Source: Streptomyces roseolus
GTDB taxonomy: Bacteria; Actinomycetota; Actinomycetes; Streptomycetales; Streptomycetaceae
DNA: 64,000 bases
Reading direction: 5' to 3'
NCBI RefSeq assembly: GCF_014649855.1
Contig: NZ_BMTV01000017.1
Coordinates: 1-64,000 of the forward strand
Numbering within the stretch: the stretch's first letter is position 1; each line of letters begins with the position of its first letter. Made by a program: the position numbers and the translations under genes. Under the pieces are notes generated by a model, which saw nothing but the letters and a program-made list of their open reading frames with translations, had not been told where the DNA came from and did not search any database. Shown piece after piece: positions 15,740-25,399 of this stretch.

Positions 15740-16737
15740 CCAAGGCCGCCGTCTTCGGCAACGGGTCCTGGGGCACCGCCTTCGCCATGGTGATGGCCGA
15801 CGCGGGCTGCGAGGTGAGCCTCTGGGGCCGCCGCCCCGCGCTCGCCGAGACCATCAACACCACCCGCACCAACCCCGACTACCTGCCCGGCGTCGAACTC
15901 CCCCGGGGGATCACGGCCACCGCCGACGCGGCCGAGGCCGCCGAGGGAGCCGACTTCGCCGTCCTCGCCGTCCCCTCCCAGACCCTGCGCGAGAACCTCG
16001 CCGCCTGGGCGCCGAAGCTCGGCCCCGGCACCGTGTTCGTCTCCCTCATGAAGGGCATCGAACTCGGCACCGCCAAGCGGATGAGCGAGGTCATCAGCGA
16101 GGTCGCCGACGTCCCCGCCGAGCGCGTCGCCGTCCTCACCGGCCCCAACCTGGCCCGTGAGATCGCCGCCCGGCAGCCCGCCGCCGCCGTCGCCGCCTGC
16201 GTCGACGAGTCGGTCGCCCAGCGGCTCCAGGCCGCCTGCATCACCCCGTACTTCCGCCCGTACACCAACACCGACGTGGTCGGCTGCGAGCTCGGCGGCG
16301 CGGTGAAGAACGTCATCGGCCTCGCCGTCGGCATCGCCAACGGCATGGGCCTCGGCGACAACTCCAAGGCCACGCTCATCACCCGCGGCCTCGCCGAGAC
16401 CACCCGCCTCGGCCTCGCCATGGGCGCCGACCCGCTCACCTTCTCCGGTCTCGCGGGCCTCGGCGACCTCGTCGCCACCTGCTCCTCGCCGCTCTCCCGG
16501 AACAACACCTTCGGCACCAACCTCGGCCGCGGGATGACCCTCCAGGAGGCCGTCGCGGCCACCAAGCAGACCGCGGAGGGCGTCAAGTCCTGCGAGTCGG
16601 TGCTCGATCTGGGCCGCCGCCACGGCGTCGACATGCCCATCACCGAGACCGTCGTCTCGATCGTCCACGACGGAAAGCCGCCGACGGTCGCCCTGAAGGA
16701 GCTCATGTCGCGCAGCGCCAAACCCGAAAGGCGCTGA
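15736..16737 (+). CDS. gpsA: NAD(P)-dependent glycerol-3-phosphate dehydrogenase
   Basis: GpsA (333 residues) reduces dihydroxyacetone phosphate to sn-glycerol 3-phosphate for phospholipid synthesis. It has the N-terminal GNGSWGTAFA dinucleotide loop, LMKGIELGT, GPNLAREIA and the C-terminal ELGGAVKNVIGLAVGIANG helix with the catalytic lysine. It is translationally coupled to the PlsC-like gene and followed 81 bases later by ddlA. Confidence 0.97.
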   Translation: MTKAAVFGNGSWGTAFAMVMADAGCEVSLWGRRPALAETINTTRTNPDYLPGVELPRGITATADAAEAAEGADFAVLAVPSQTLRENLAAWAPKLGPGTVFVSLMKGIELGTAKRMSEVISEVADVPAERVAVLTGPNLAREIAARQPAAAVAACVDESVAQRLQAACITPYFRPYTNTDVVGCELGGAVKNVIGLAVGIANGMGLGDNSKATLITRGLAETTRLGLAMGADPLTFSGLAGLGDLVATCSSPLSRNNTFGTNLGRGMTLQEAVAATKQTAEGVKSCESVLDLGRRHGVDMPITETVVSIVHDGKPPTVALKELMSRSAKPERR

Positions 16738-16818
16738 CCCGGGACGCTGAGCCGTCCGCGCGAGGCGGCCAGCGGGGCGCTCAGGAGTTCGGACACCGCA
16801 AGGTACGCTCATCGCGAT

Positions 16819-17958
16819 ATGAGCGAGAACACCCAGAGCCCCCGCAAGCCGCGCGTGGCCGTCGTCTTCGGCGGACGCAGCTCCGAGCACGCCATCTCCG
16901 TCGTCACCGCCGGCGCCGTCCTCAAGGCCATCGACCGGACCAAGTACGACGTGCTGCCCATCGGCATCACCCGGGAGGGGCGCTGGGCCCTGACCGCCGA
17001 CGCCCCGGAGCGGATGGCGATCGCCGAGCGCTCCCTGCCGGACGTCGCCCAGCTCGCCGAGTCCGCGACCGGCGGTGTGGTCCTCCCGGTCGACCCGGCC
17101 AGCCGCGAGGTCGTCCTGCACGAGCCCGGCTCGCTGCCGCAGGCCCTCGGCGAGGTCGACGTCGTCTTCCCCATGCTCCACGGCCCCTACGGTGAGGACG
17201 GCACCCTCCAGGGCCTCCTGGAGCTCTCCGGCATCCCGTACGTCGGCGCGGGCGTCCTCGCCTCCGCCGTCGGCCAGGACAAGGAGTACATGAAGCGGGT
17301 CTTCGTCTCCTACGGCCTGCCCGTCGGCCCGTACGAGGTCATCCGGCCGCGCGAGTGGGACCGCAACCCGGCCGAGGCCCGCAAGAAGATCGTCGAGTTC
17401 GCCGCCGACCACGGCTGGCCGCTCTTCGTGAAGCCGGCCCGCGGCGGCTCCTCCGTCGGCATCACCAAGGTCGACGACCTCTCCGGCCTCGACGAGGCCG
17501 TCGAGGAGGCCCGTCGCTACGACCCGAAGATCATCGTGGAGGCGCTGCTGCGCGGCCGCGAGATCGAGTGCGGCGTCCTGGAGTTCGAGGACGGCCCGCG
17601 CGCCAGCGTGCCCGCCGAGATCCCGCCGGTCACCGACCACGACTTCTACGACTTCGAGGCCAAGTACATCGACTCGGCCTCCGGTCTTGTGCCCGCCCCG
17701 ATCGGCGACGAGGCCACCGCCGAGGTCCAGCGCCTGGCCGTCGCCGCCTACGAGGCGGTCTCCTGCGAGGGCCTGGTCCGCGCCGACTTCTTCCTCACCG
17801 AGGACGGCGACTTCGTCATCAACGAGATCAACACCATGCCCGGCTTCACCCCGATCTCCATGTACCCGCGCATGTGGCAGGAGAGCGGCGTGAGCTACCC
17901 CGAGCTGGTCGACCGGCTGATCCAGGCCGCGCTGACCCGCTCCACGGGCCTGCGCTGA
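16819..17958 (+). CDS. ddlA: D-alanine--D-alanine ligase
   Basis: This 379-residue ATP-grasp ligase makes the D-Ala-D-Ala dipeptide of peptidoglycan. Visible motifs are FGGRSSEHAIS at the N terminus, PMLHGPYGEDGTLQG, FVKPARGGSSVGI for ATP binding, and the metal site FVINEINTMPGFTP. The length is typical of the longer Ddl group. The start is ATG 16819. It is convergent with the lipoprotein gene, with a perfect inverted repeat between them. Confidence 0.97.
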   Translation: MSENTQSPRKPRVAVVFGGRSSEHAISVVTAGAVLKAIDRTKYDVLPIGITREGRWALTADAPERMAIAERSLPDVAQLAESATGGVVLPVDPASREVVLHEPGSLPQALGEVDVVFPMLHGPYGEDGTLQGLLELSGIPYVGAGVLASAVGQDKEYMKRVFVSYGLPVGPYEVIRPREWDRNPAEARKKIVEFAADHGWPLFVKPARGGSSVGITKVDDLSGLDEAVEEARRYDPKIIVEALLRGREIECGVLEFEDGPRASVPAEIPPVTDHDFYDFEAKYIDSASGLVPAPIGDEATAEVQRLAVAAYEAVSCEGLVRADFFLTEDGDFVINEINTMPGFTPISMYPRMWQESGVSYPELVDRLIQAALTRSTGLR

Positions 17959-17998
17959 CCCCCGCGGGGCGCCGGCCGGTCCCGGCCCGGCCGGCGCC

Positions 17999-18063
17999 TA
18001 GGCCGTCTCTTCCGGATCACGCCGGGCGTCGTGAGCCCGGCGTGATCCGGAAGAGACGGCCTA
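17999..18063. repeat. perfect 29-bp inverted repeat with 7-base loop, TA-flanked
   Basis: The arms 17999-18027 and 18035-18063 are exactly complementary over 29 bases, with loop GTCGTGA. It lies between the convergent ddlA and lipoprotein genes and could be a bidirectional terminator. It is longer and more perfect than the other terminators in the window. Each end is TA next to GGCC, so a 61-bp palindrome flanked by a TA duplication (a miniature element) is a second reading. The stop codon of the minus-strand gene (18061-18063) is part of the repeat. Confidence 0.85.
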
Positions 18064-18549
18064 ACGGCACTCGGGTTCCAGGGCGCAGGGCACCGTCCGG
18101 TCCACCGGTCCCGCCAGGTCCACCAGGGGGCCGACGTCGTGGGCGTACCGCTCGTCCAGGGCGACCTCGACGTAGGTCTTCCGGTACACCGAGGTGAAGC
18201 GGGGGCCGCCCTGCTCGGGCTGCTCCAGCATCCAGCGCACGCCCTCGGCGGAGACGCCCTGCGCCTGCGGATCGCTCATCTTTTCGGGCCGGTCGACCCC
18301 GCAGCGCAGTACGATCGCTCCGTCCCCCCACCCGGCGGTCAGCTCGGAGTCGGGAGACGGATCGCTCCGCTCCTGCCCCGCGACGGTGTCCGGGAGCTCC
18401 TCCGCCAGCGCACGGCAGAGCGCCGCCTCCGCCGCGGGCGGAGTCGGCACCGGCACGGACGCCTGGGCGCCGGAGGAGCAGCCGGTCACGGCCAGCAGCA
18501 GGACGGCGGCCGCGGCGGGCAGGCCGAGGGGCCGGTGGGAAGAGGTCAC
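18061..18549 (-). CDS. DUF3515 lipoprotein
   Basis: This 162-residue protein has a lipoprotein signal peptide (GLPAAAAVLLLAVTGC, lipobox LAVTGC, lipidated Cys near residue 25) and a DUF3515-type domain (LPDTVAGQ..., GWGDGAIVLRCGV, SVYRKTYVEVALDERYA). It should be anchored to the outer face of the membrane. GTG 18549 is chosen because it places the signal peptide at the N terminus. The function is unknown. Its last codon lies inside the long inverted repeat, so the repeat sets the C terminus. Confidence 0.85.
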   Translation of the reverse strand: MTSSHRPLGLPAAAAVLLLAVTGCSSGAQASVPVPTPPAAEAALCRALAEELPDTVAGQERSDPSPDSELTAGWGDGAIVLRCGVDRPEKMSDPQAQGVSAEGVRWMLEQPEQGGPRFTSVYRKTYVEVALDERYAHDVGPLVDLAGPVDRTVPCALEPECR

Positions 18550-18569
18550 CGGCCAAGGGTAGACGGGGG

Positions 18570-18803
18570 CTACAGATGGACGACCGGGCAGGTCAGGGTG
18601 CGCGTGATGCCGTCCACTTGCTGGACCTTCGCGACCACCATGCGGCCGAGGTCGTCGACCGTGTCGGCCTGCGCCCGCACGATCACGTCGTACGGTCCGG
18701 TCACGTCCTCTGCCTGGATCACCCCCGGGATCTTGGAGATGGTGTCGGCGACGCTCGACGCCTTGCCCACCTCGGTCTGAATCAGGATGTACGCCTGTAC
18801 CAC
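18570..18803 (-). CDS. stand-alone Lrp/AsnC effector-domain (RAM) protein
   Basis: This 77-residue protein is a RAM/ACT-like ligand-binding domain without a DNA-binding part (VQAYILIQTEVGKA, IPGVIQAEDVTGPYDVIVRA). Such proteins dimerise, can bind amino acids and may pair with full-length Lrp proteins. GTG 18803 follows GGAGG. It is located 20 bases upstream of the lipoprotein gene, probably co-transcribed, and is divergent from thiL. Confidence 0.9.
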   Translation of the reverse strand: MVQAYILIQTEVGKASSVADTISKIPGVIQAEDVTGPYDVIVRAQADTVDDLGRMVVAKVQQVDGITRTLTCPVVHL

Positions 18804-18926
18804 GGAACCTCCAGGGCGGCCACGAGGATCTTGTGGGAGAAAGAGACGCCACGGTACCGCGTCGCCGGAAGCCGCGGGGAGACCCGCGCCTTCCGGAGCG
18901 CTCGGGGCGTGGCGTACACAGGACGG

Positions 18927-18943
18927 AAGTTGACGGTCAACTT
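18927..18943. promoter_or_regulatory. perfect AAGTTGAC-N-GTCAACTT palindrome
   Basis: An 8-bp perfect dyad around one central base lies in the 233-bp gap between the divergent Lrp-domain gene and thiL. It contains TTGAC in both directions, so it could be an operator or paired -35 elements. A related TTGACCGTCAA occurs at 33075. No TPP riboswitch signature was seen upstream of thiL. Confidence 0.45.
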
Positions 18944-19036
18944 GACGGTACCCAGCACGGTGACGGCCCGCGACCCGCGGCGCGAGCGGACGCTCCGCCG
19001 ACGGCCGGCCGGCACGACGACACGAGGTGAGACGCG

Positions 19037-19995
19037 GTGAAGGGCACAGTCGGAGAACTGGGCGAGTTCGGGCTCATCAGGGAGCTCACGTCCCGGCTCA
19101 CCTCCACCCCGGCGGTACGGATCGGGCCGGGCGACGACGCCGCCGTGGTCTCCGCCCCGGACCGGCGCGTGGTGGCCAGCACGGACATCCTGCTCGAAGG
19201 ACGGCACTTCCGCCGCGACTGGTCGACGGCGTACGACGTCGGCCGCAAGGCCGCCGCGCAGAACCTCGCCGACATCGCCGCCATGGGCGCGGTCCCCACC
19301 GCCCTCCTCCTCGGCCTCGTCGTCCCCGCGGAACTCCCCGTCACCTGGCCCACGGAACTCATGGACGGGCTGCGCGACGAGTGTCAGGTCGCGGGCGCGG
19401 CGGTGGTCGGCGGCGACGTCGTCCGCGGCGACACGATCATGGTCTCCATCACCGCCCTCGGCGACCTCCGCAACGCCGACCCGGTCACCCGGGGCGGCGC
19501 GCAGCCCGGCGACGTCGTCGCCTACACCGGCTGGCTCGGCTGGTCCGCCGCCGGCTACGCGGTCCTCTCCCGGGGCTTCCGCTCGCCGCGCGCCTTCGTC
19601 GAGGCCCACCGCCGCCCCGAGCCGCCGTACCACGCGGGTCCGGCCGCCGCCGGGCTCGGCGCCACCGCCATGTGCGACGTCAGCGACGGCCTCATCGCCG
19701 ACCTCGGCCACATCGCCGAGGCCAGCAACGTCCGCATCGACCTGCGCTCCGGACTCATCGACATCCCCGGCCAGATGCACGACATCGGCCAGGCCGTCGG
19801 CGTCGACCCGCTCCAGTGGGTCCTCACCGGCGGCGAGGACCACGCGATCGTCGCCACCTTCCCGCCGGACGTGAAGCTGCCCGCCCGCTGGAAGGTGATC
19901 GGCGAGGTCATCGCCCCCTCCGCGCTGCCCCAGGTGACCGTCGACGGCGCTCCCTGGCACAGCGCCGGCGGCTGGGACCACTTCGGGGAGACCGA

Positions 19996-19999
<4 letters not shown>
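19037..19999 (+). CDS. thiL: thiamine-monophosphate kinase
   Basis: ThiL (320 residues) phosphorylates thiamine monophosphate to the active pyrophosphate, the last step of the pathway. It shows the AIRS/PurM-like fold with GPGDDAAVV near residue 32, DIAAMGAVPTALLLGL, GGDVVRGD and CDVSDGLIADLGHIA. It starts at GTG and its stop overlaps the thiD start (GTGA), so the two thiamine genes form an operon. Confidence 0.96.
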
Positions 20000-20799
<800 letters not shown>

Positions 20800-20806
20800 G
20801 CACGAC

Positions 20807-20845
20807 GAAGGGCGGGCCCGGCCCCCGAGGCCGGACCCGCCCTTC
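20807..20845 (+). terminator. terminator of thiLD
   Basis: A 17-bp stem (20807-20823 with 20829-20845, one mismatch) lies eight bases after the thiD stop. Confidence 0.85.
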
Positions 20846-20885
20846 GCGTCATGCGGGCACGGTGTGTGTCGCGGAAAAGGCGGAA

Positions 20886-20911
20886 GGCCGGTCCACCGAG
20901 GTGGACCGGCC
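20886..20911 (-). terminator. terminator of rpmB
   Basis: GGCCGGTCCACC and GGTGGACCGGCC are perfectly complementary. They lie 48 bases past the rpmB stop on the minus strand and form a back-to-back pair with the thiLD terminator. Confidence 0.8.
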
Positions 20912-20958
20912 CTCCCAGGCAACCGCAGGGGCTGCGCTACGACACGGAAACGTCGCGA

Positions 20959-21144
20959 TTAGCGCGAGACCTTGCCGGCCTTGATGCACGAGGTGCAGAC
21001 GTTGAGCCGCTTCGGCGTCCGACCGACCACGGCACGCACACGCTGGATGTTCGGGTTCCAGCGACGAGACGTACGGCGGTGCGAGTGCGAAATGTTGTTG
21101 CCGAAGCCCGGCCCCTTGCCGCAGACGTCGCAGTTGGCAGCCAC
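20959..21144 (-). CDS. rpmB: 50S ribosomal protein L28, zinc-ribbon (C+) form
   Basis: This 61-residue L28 retains two cysteine pairs, CDVC at residues 5-8 and CTSC near the C terminus, so it is the zinc-binding paralog rather than the zinc-free one made under zinc starvation. GFGNNISHSHRRTSRRWNPN is the conserved core. It has a GTG start with GGAG upstream. It is a single-gene unit divergent from the DAK2 gene. Confidence 0.97.
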   Translation of the reverse strand: MAANCDVCGKGPGFGNNISHSHRRTSRRWNPNIQRVRAVVGRTPKRLNVCTSCIKAGKVSR

Positions 21145-21250
21145 GGGTCACTCCAAAGACTTCAGATTTACAGTGAGATCCGGCGCACCGGAATCAGGAG
21201 TCTGAAGTGGCTTGCCGGGGATGGCCCGGCGAGTGCCGGGCAACCGAAGC

Positions 21251-21280
21251 AGCATACAACGACTGCTCCGGTGGAACGAA
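21251..21280 (-). promoter_or_regulatory. candidate rpmB promoter
   Basis: On the minus strand TTCGTT (21280-21275), an 18-base spacer and TATGCT (21256-21251) precede rpmB and give a leader of about 100 bases. The -10 is good and the -35 weak. Confidence 0.4.
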
Positions 21281-21375
21281 ACTACCACGGTCCGGTCCGA
21301 CGCCGTCCCGGCCCCCGCACCCGGAAGCCCCCGGTCTACCCTGCGGTGGACTTCACCGCCGAAGGAGGACCCCCG

Positions 21376-23061
21376 TTGTCGCGAGCCCCCCAGCCCTCCG
21401 ACCCCGCCGCCCGCGGTGACGAGCGTCTCGTCCTCGACGCCGAGGCGGTCCGGGCCTGGAGCGCGCGGACGGCCGAGGCCCTCGGCCGGGAGCGGGCCGC
21501 GATCGACGCCATCAACGTCTTCCCGGTCGCCGACGGCGACACCGGCACCAACCTCTACCTGACCGCCGACGCCGGCCACCGCGCCGTCGAGGCCGTCTTC
21601 ACCGCCCCCGGGGCCGCCGGGGCCTCCGCGCCCGGCACCGCCGACGCCGTACGGGCCCTGGCCCACGGCGCGCTCCTCGGCGCCCGCGGCAACTCCGGCA
21701 CCATCCTGTCCCAGCTGCTGCGCGGCATGGCCGCCGTCCTCGCCGACGGCGGCGACGGCGACCACCTCGCCCGCGCCCTCGGCACCGCCGCCGCCTCCGC
21801 CCGCGCCGCCGTCGCCCACCCCGAGGAGGGCACCATCCTCACCGTCGCCTCCGCCGCCGCGGCCGGCTGCGCCGACGGCGGCACCCTCCCGGAGGTGGCC
21901 AGGAAGGCCTACGACGGGGCCAGGACGGCCCTGGAGGCCACCCCCGGCCAGCTGGCCGTGCTCGGCCGCGCCGGAGTCGTGGACGCCGGGGGACAGGGCC
22001 TGGTGACGGTCCTCGGCGCGCTCGTGGAGACGGTGACCGGGCGGGCCCCGGAACCGCTGCCGCCGTCCCCGGCGGTACGCGCCCTGCCCGAGCGGCCGGG
22101 GGAGGGCTGCGGCCACGACGGCGAGCAGGGCCCCGGCTACGAGGTCCTCTACCTCCTGGAGGCCGAGGACGCCGCCGTCGAACTCCTCAAGGCCCGGCTC
22201 GACGCCCTCGGCGACTCCCTCGTCGTCGTCGGCGGCGACGGACTCTGGAACGTGCACGTCCACGTCGACGACGCCGGCGCCGCCGTCGAGGCCGGGATCG
22301 AGGCCGGCCGGCCGCACCGGATCCGCGTCACCCACTTCGCCGCCGCCCCCGCGCCCGCCCGCGCCGACCGGGAACCCGCCGACGCGCGCGGGGAGCGGGC
22401 CCACCGGGCCGTCGTCGCCGTCCTCCCCGGCGAGGGCCTCGCCGGACTCTGCGCCGAGGCCGGTGCCACCACCCTCCAGGCCAGGCCCGGCGAACCGCCC
22501 ACCGGCGACGCACTCCTCGACGCCGTACGCCGCGCCCACGCGCGCGAGGTGGTCCTCCTGCCCAACGACACCGACTTGCGGACCGCCGCCGCCTCCGCCG
22601 CCGAACGGGCCCGCGCCGAGGGCATCCGGGTGGCCCTCATCCCCACCCGGGCCGCCGTCCAGGGCATCGCCGCCCTCGCCGTCCACGAACCCGGGCGCAG
22701 CTTCGACGAGGACGTCGTCGCCATGACCGCCGCCGCCGGCGCCACCCGCTACGCCGAACTCGCCGTCGCCGCCCGCCAGTCCTTCACCAGCGCCGGCGTC
22801 TGCCAGGCCGGCGACGTCCTCGGCCTCATCGAGGGCGACGTCGCCGTCATCGGCCAGGACCTCACCGCCACCGCCCTCACCGTCCTCGACCGGATGCTCC
22901 AGGCCGGCGGCGAACTCGTCACCCTCGTCGTCGCCGACAGCGCCCCGCCCGGTCTCGCCGACACCCTCGAAGCCCACGTCCGCCGCGGCTACCTGGCCGT
23001 CGACACCGTCACCTACCACGCGGGCGAAGGCGCCCCGCCGCTGCTCGTCGGCGTCGAGTAG
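21376..23061 (+). CDS. DAK2-domain protein, FakA/YloV-like
   Basis: This 561-residue protein has an N-terminal DhaL/DAK2 nucleotide-binding domain (AINVFPVADGDTGTNLYLT, LLGARGNSGTILSQLLRG, VDAGGQG) and C-terminal FakA-type domains (NVHVHVDDAGAAVEAG; LLPNDTDLRTAA; IPTRAAVQGIAAL). In Firmicutes the homologous FakA is the kinase for exogenous fatty acids together with FakB; that function is inferred here, and no fakB-like gene is adjacent. TTG 21376 is chosen because GGAGG lies seven bases upstream. It directly precedes recG, as in many Gram-positive genomes. Confidence 0.88.
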   Translation: MSRAPQPSDPAARGDERLVLDAEAVRAWSARTAEALGRERAAIDAINVFPVADGDTGTNLYLTADAGHRAVEAVFTAPGAAGASAPGTADAVRALAHGALLGARGNSGTILSQLLRGMAAVLADGGDGDHLARALGTAAASARAAVAHPEEGTILTVASAAAAGCADGGTLPEVARKAYDGARTALEATPGQLAVLGRAGVVDAGGQGLVTVLGALVETVTGRAPEPLPPSPAVRALPERPGEGCGHDGEQGPGYEVLYLLEAEDAAVELLKARLDALGDSLVVVGGDGLWNVHVHVDDAGAAVEAGIEAGRPHRIRVTHFAAAPAPARADREPADARGERAHRAVVAVLPGEGLAGLCAEAGATTLQARPGEPPTGDALLDAVRRAHAREVVLLPNDTDLRTAAASAAERARAEGIRVALIPTRAAVQGIAALAVHEPGRSFDEDVVAMTAAAGATRYAELAVAARQSFTSAGVCQAGDVLGLIEGDVAVIGQDLTATALTVLDRMLQAGGELVTLVVADSAPPGLADTLEAHVRRGYLAVDTVTYHAGEGAPPLLVGVE

Positions 23062-23123
23062 CCGGACCCCGCCCGGCGGGTTGTCCCCGGGCCTCGCCCC
23101 GGCTGTCGGTCCGGTGGTGTGCA

Positions 23124-25322
23124 ATGGAACGCGTGCCCGCGCTCGACGAACCCCTCAAGAAGTCCCTCGGCCCCGCCACCGCCAAGGTCATGGCCGAGGC
23201 CCTCGACCTGCACACGGTCGGCGACCTCCTCCACCACTACCCCCGGCGGTACGCGGAGCGGGGCGAGCTGACCACGCTCTCCGACCTGCCCCTCGACGAG
23301 CACGTCACGGTCGTCGCCCAGGTCGCCGACGCCCGCGTGCACACCTTCAACGGCGCCAAGGGCCGCGGTCAGCGCCTCGAAGTCAGCATCACCGACGGCT
23401 CCGGCCGGCTCCAGCTGGTCTTCTTCGGCAAGGGCGTCCACAAGCCCCACCACGACCTGCTGCCCGGCACCCGCGCGATGTTCTCCGGCAAGGTCTCGCT
23501 CTTCAACCGCCGCCTCCAGCTCGCCCACCCCGCCTACGAACTCCTGCGCGGCGACGGCGACGTGGCCGTGGACGCCTGGGCGAGCGCGCTCATCCCGATC
23601 TACCCGGCCACCACCAAGCTGGAGTCCTGGAAGATCGCCAAGGCCGTCGACGCCGTGCTGCCGAGCGCCGCCGACGCCGTCGACCCGCTCCCCTCCGCCC
23701 TGCGCGAGGGCCGAGGCCTCGCCGAACTGCCCGACGCCCTGCGCCTGATCCACCGCCCCCGCACCAAGGCCGACGTCGCCGCCGCCCGCGAACGGCTCAA
23801 GTGGGACGAGGCCTTCGTCCTCCAGGTCGCCCTCGCCCGCCGCCGGCACGCCGACACCCAGCTCCCCGCCGTCCCCCGCCGCCCCGCCGCCGACGGCATC
23901 CTCACCGCCTTCGACGCCAAGCTCCCCTTCACCCTCACCGACGGCCAGACCAAGGTCTCGACGGAGATCTTCGACGACCTCGCCACCGACCACCCCATGC
24001 ACCGCCTCCTCCAGGGCGAGGTCGGCTCCGGGAAGACCATGGTCGCCCTGCGGGCCATGCTCGCCGTCGTCGACGCCGGGGGACAGGCGGCGATGCTCGC
24101 GCCCACCGAGGTCCTCGCCCAGCAGCACCACCGGTCGGTCACCGAGATGATGGGCGAGCTCGCCGAGGGGGGCATGCTCGGCGGCGCCGACAGGGCCACC
24201 AAGGTCGTGCTGCTCACCGGGTCCATGGGGGCCGCCGCCCGCCGGCAGGCCCTGCTCGACCTGGTCACCGGCGAGGCGGGGATCGTCATCGGCACGCACG
24301 CCCTCATCGAGGACAAGGTCAAGTTCCACGACCTGGGCCTGGTCGTCGTCGACGAGCAGCACCGCTTCGGCGTCGAGCAGCGCGACGCCCTGCGCGGCAA
24401 GGGCAAGCAGCCCCCGCACCTCCTCGTCATGACGGCCACCCCGATCCCGCGGACCGTCGCCATGACCGTCTTCGGCGACCTGGAGACCTCCGTCCTCGAC
24501 CAGCTGCCCGCCGGACGCTCCCCGATCGCCAGCCACGTCGTCCCCGCCGCCGACAAGCCGCACTTCCTCGCCCGCGCCTGGGAGCGGGTCCGCGAGGAGG
24601 TCGAGAACGGCCACCAGGCGTACGTGGTCTGCCCCCGCATCGGTGACGAGGAGGACGAGAAGAAGGCCGCCAAGCGCAAGCCCTCCACCGGGGACGAGGC
24701 CGAGAAGCGGCCCCCGCTCGCCGTCCTCGACGTCGCCGAGAAGCTCGCCGAGGGCCCCCTCGCCGGGCTGCGGATCGCCGTCCTGCACGGGCGCATGCAC
24801 CCCGACGACAAGGACGACGTGATGCGCCGCTTCGCCGCCGGCGAGCTCGACGTCCTCGTCGCCACCACCGTCATCGAGGTCGGCGTCAACGTGCCCAACG
24901 CCACCGCCATGGTGATCATGGACGCCGACCGCTTCGGCGTCTCCCAGCTCCACCAGCTCCGCGGCCGCGTCGGCCGCGGTTCCGCCCCCGGCCTCTGCCT
25001 CCTCGTCACCGAGATGCCCGAGGCGAGCCCCGCCCGCCAGCGCCTCGGCGCCGTCGCCTCCACCCTCGACGGCTTCGAGCTCTCCCGGATCGACCTCGAA
25101 CAGCGCCGCGAGGGCGACGTCCTCGGCCAGGCCCAGTCCGGCGTCCGCTCCTCCCTGCGGGTCCTCGCCGTCATCGACGACGAGGAGGTCATCGCCGCCG
25201 CCCGCGAGGAGGCCACCGCCCTCGTCCTCGCCGACCCCGACCTGGAGGCCCACCCGGGGCTGCGCACCGCCCTGGACGCCCTGCTGAGCGAGGAGCGGGA
25301 GGAGTACCTGGAGAAGGGCTGA
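23124..25322 (+). CDS. recG: ATP-dependent DNA helicase RecG
   Basis: RecG (732 residues) remodels stalled forks and branched DNA. Order: N-terminal wedge/OB domain (to about 250), a RecA-like domain with Walker A LLQGEVGSGKTMVALRA and motif II VVVDEQHRFG, then the second RecA-like domain with TTVIEVGVNVPNATAMVI and QLRGRVGRG. A lysine/glutamate-rich insert (DEEDEKKAAKRKPSTGDEAEKR, given here as DEEDEKK...EAEKR) near residue 515 is typical of actinobacterial RecG. The start is ATG 23124. Confidence 0.97.
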   Translation: MERVPALDEPLKKSLGPATAKVMAEALDLHTVGDLLHHYPRRYAERGELTTLSDLPLDEHVTVVAQVADARVHTFNGAKGRGQRLEVSITDGSGRLQLVFFGKGVHKPHHDLLPGTRAMFSGKVSLFNRRLQLAHPAYELLRGDGDVAVDAWASALIPIYPATTKLESWKIAKAVDAVLPSAADAVDPLPSALREGRGLAELPDALRLIHRPRTKADVAAARERLKWDEAFVLQVALARRRHADTQLPAVPRRPAADGILTAFDAKLPFTLTDGQTKVSTEIFDDLATDHPMHRLLQGEVGSGKTMVALRAMLAVVDAGGQAAMLAPTEVLAQQHHRSVTEMMGELAEGGMLGGADRATKVVLLTGSMGAAARRQALLDLVTGEAGIVIGTHALIEDKVKFHDLGLVVVDEQHRFGVEQRDALRGKGKQPPHLLVMTATPIPRTVAMTVFGDLETSVLDQLPAGRSPIASHVVPAADKPHFLARAWERVREEVENGHQAYVVCPRIGDEEDEKKAAKRKPSTGDEAEKRPPLAVLDVAEKLAEGPLAGLRIAVLHGRMHPDDKDDVMRRFAAGELDVLVATTVIEVGVNVPNATAMVIMDADRFGVSQLHQLRGRVGRGSAPGLCLLVTEMPEASPARQRLGAVASTLDGFELSRIDLEQRREGDVLGQAQSGVRSSLRVLAVIDDEEVIAAAREEATALVLADPDLEAHPGLRTALDALLSEEREEYLEKG

Positions 25323-25337
25323 AGGAGAGAGCCGCCC

Positions 25338-25365
25338 TAAGCTGGTTCCCTGTTGCGTGCGCAAC
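25338..25365 (+). promoter_or_regulatory. candidate -10 and GTTGCG/CGCAAC dyad before rsmD
   Basis: TAAGCT (25338-25343) fits a -10, with start near 25350. GTTGCG-TG-CGCAAC (25352-25365) is a perfect 6-bp dyad just after the predicted start. Its role as operator or small hairpin is unknown. Confidence 0.35.
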
Positions 25366-25399
25366 GGACAACCAGCAGCCGAGGACGACGAGGAAACCG

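Noticed and set aside
18804..19036. A TPP riboswitch before thiL
   Set aside because: I looked for the conserved CUGAGA and ACCUG-type elements and saw neither in this gap.
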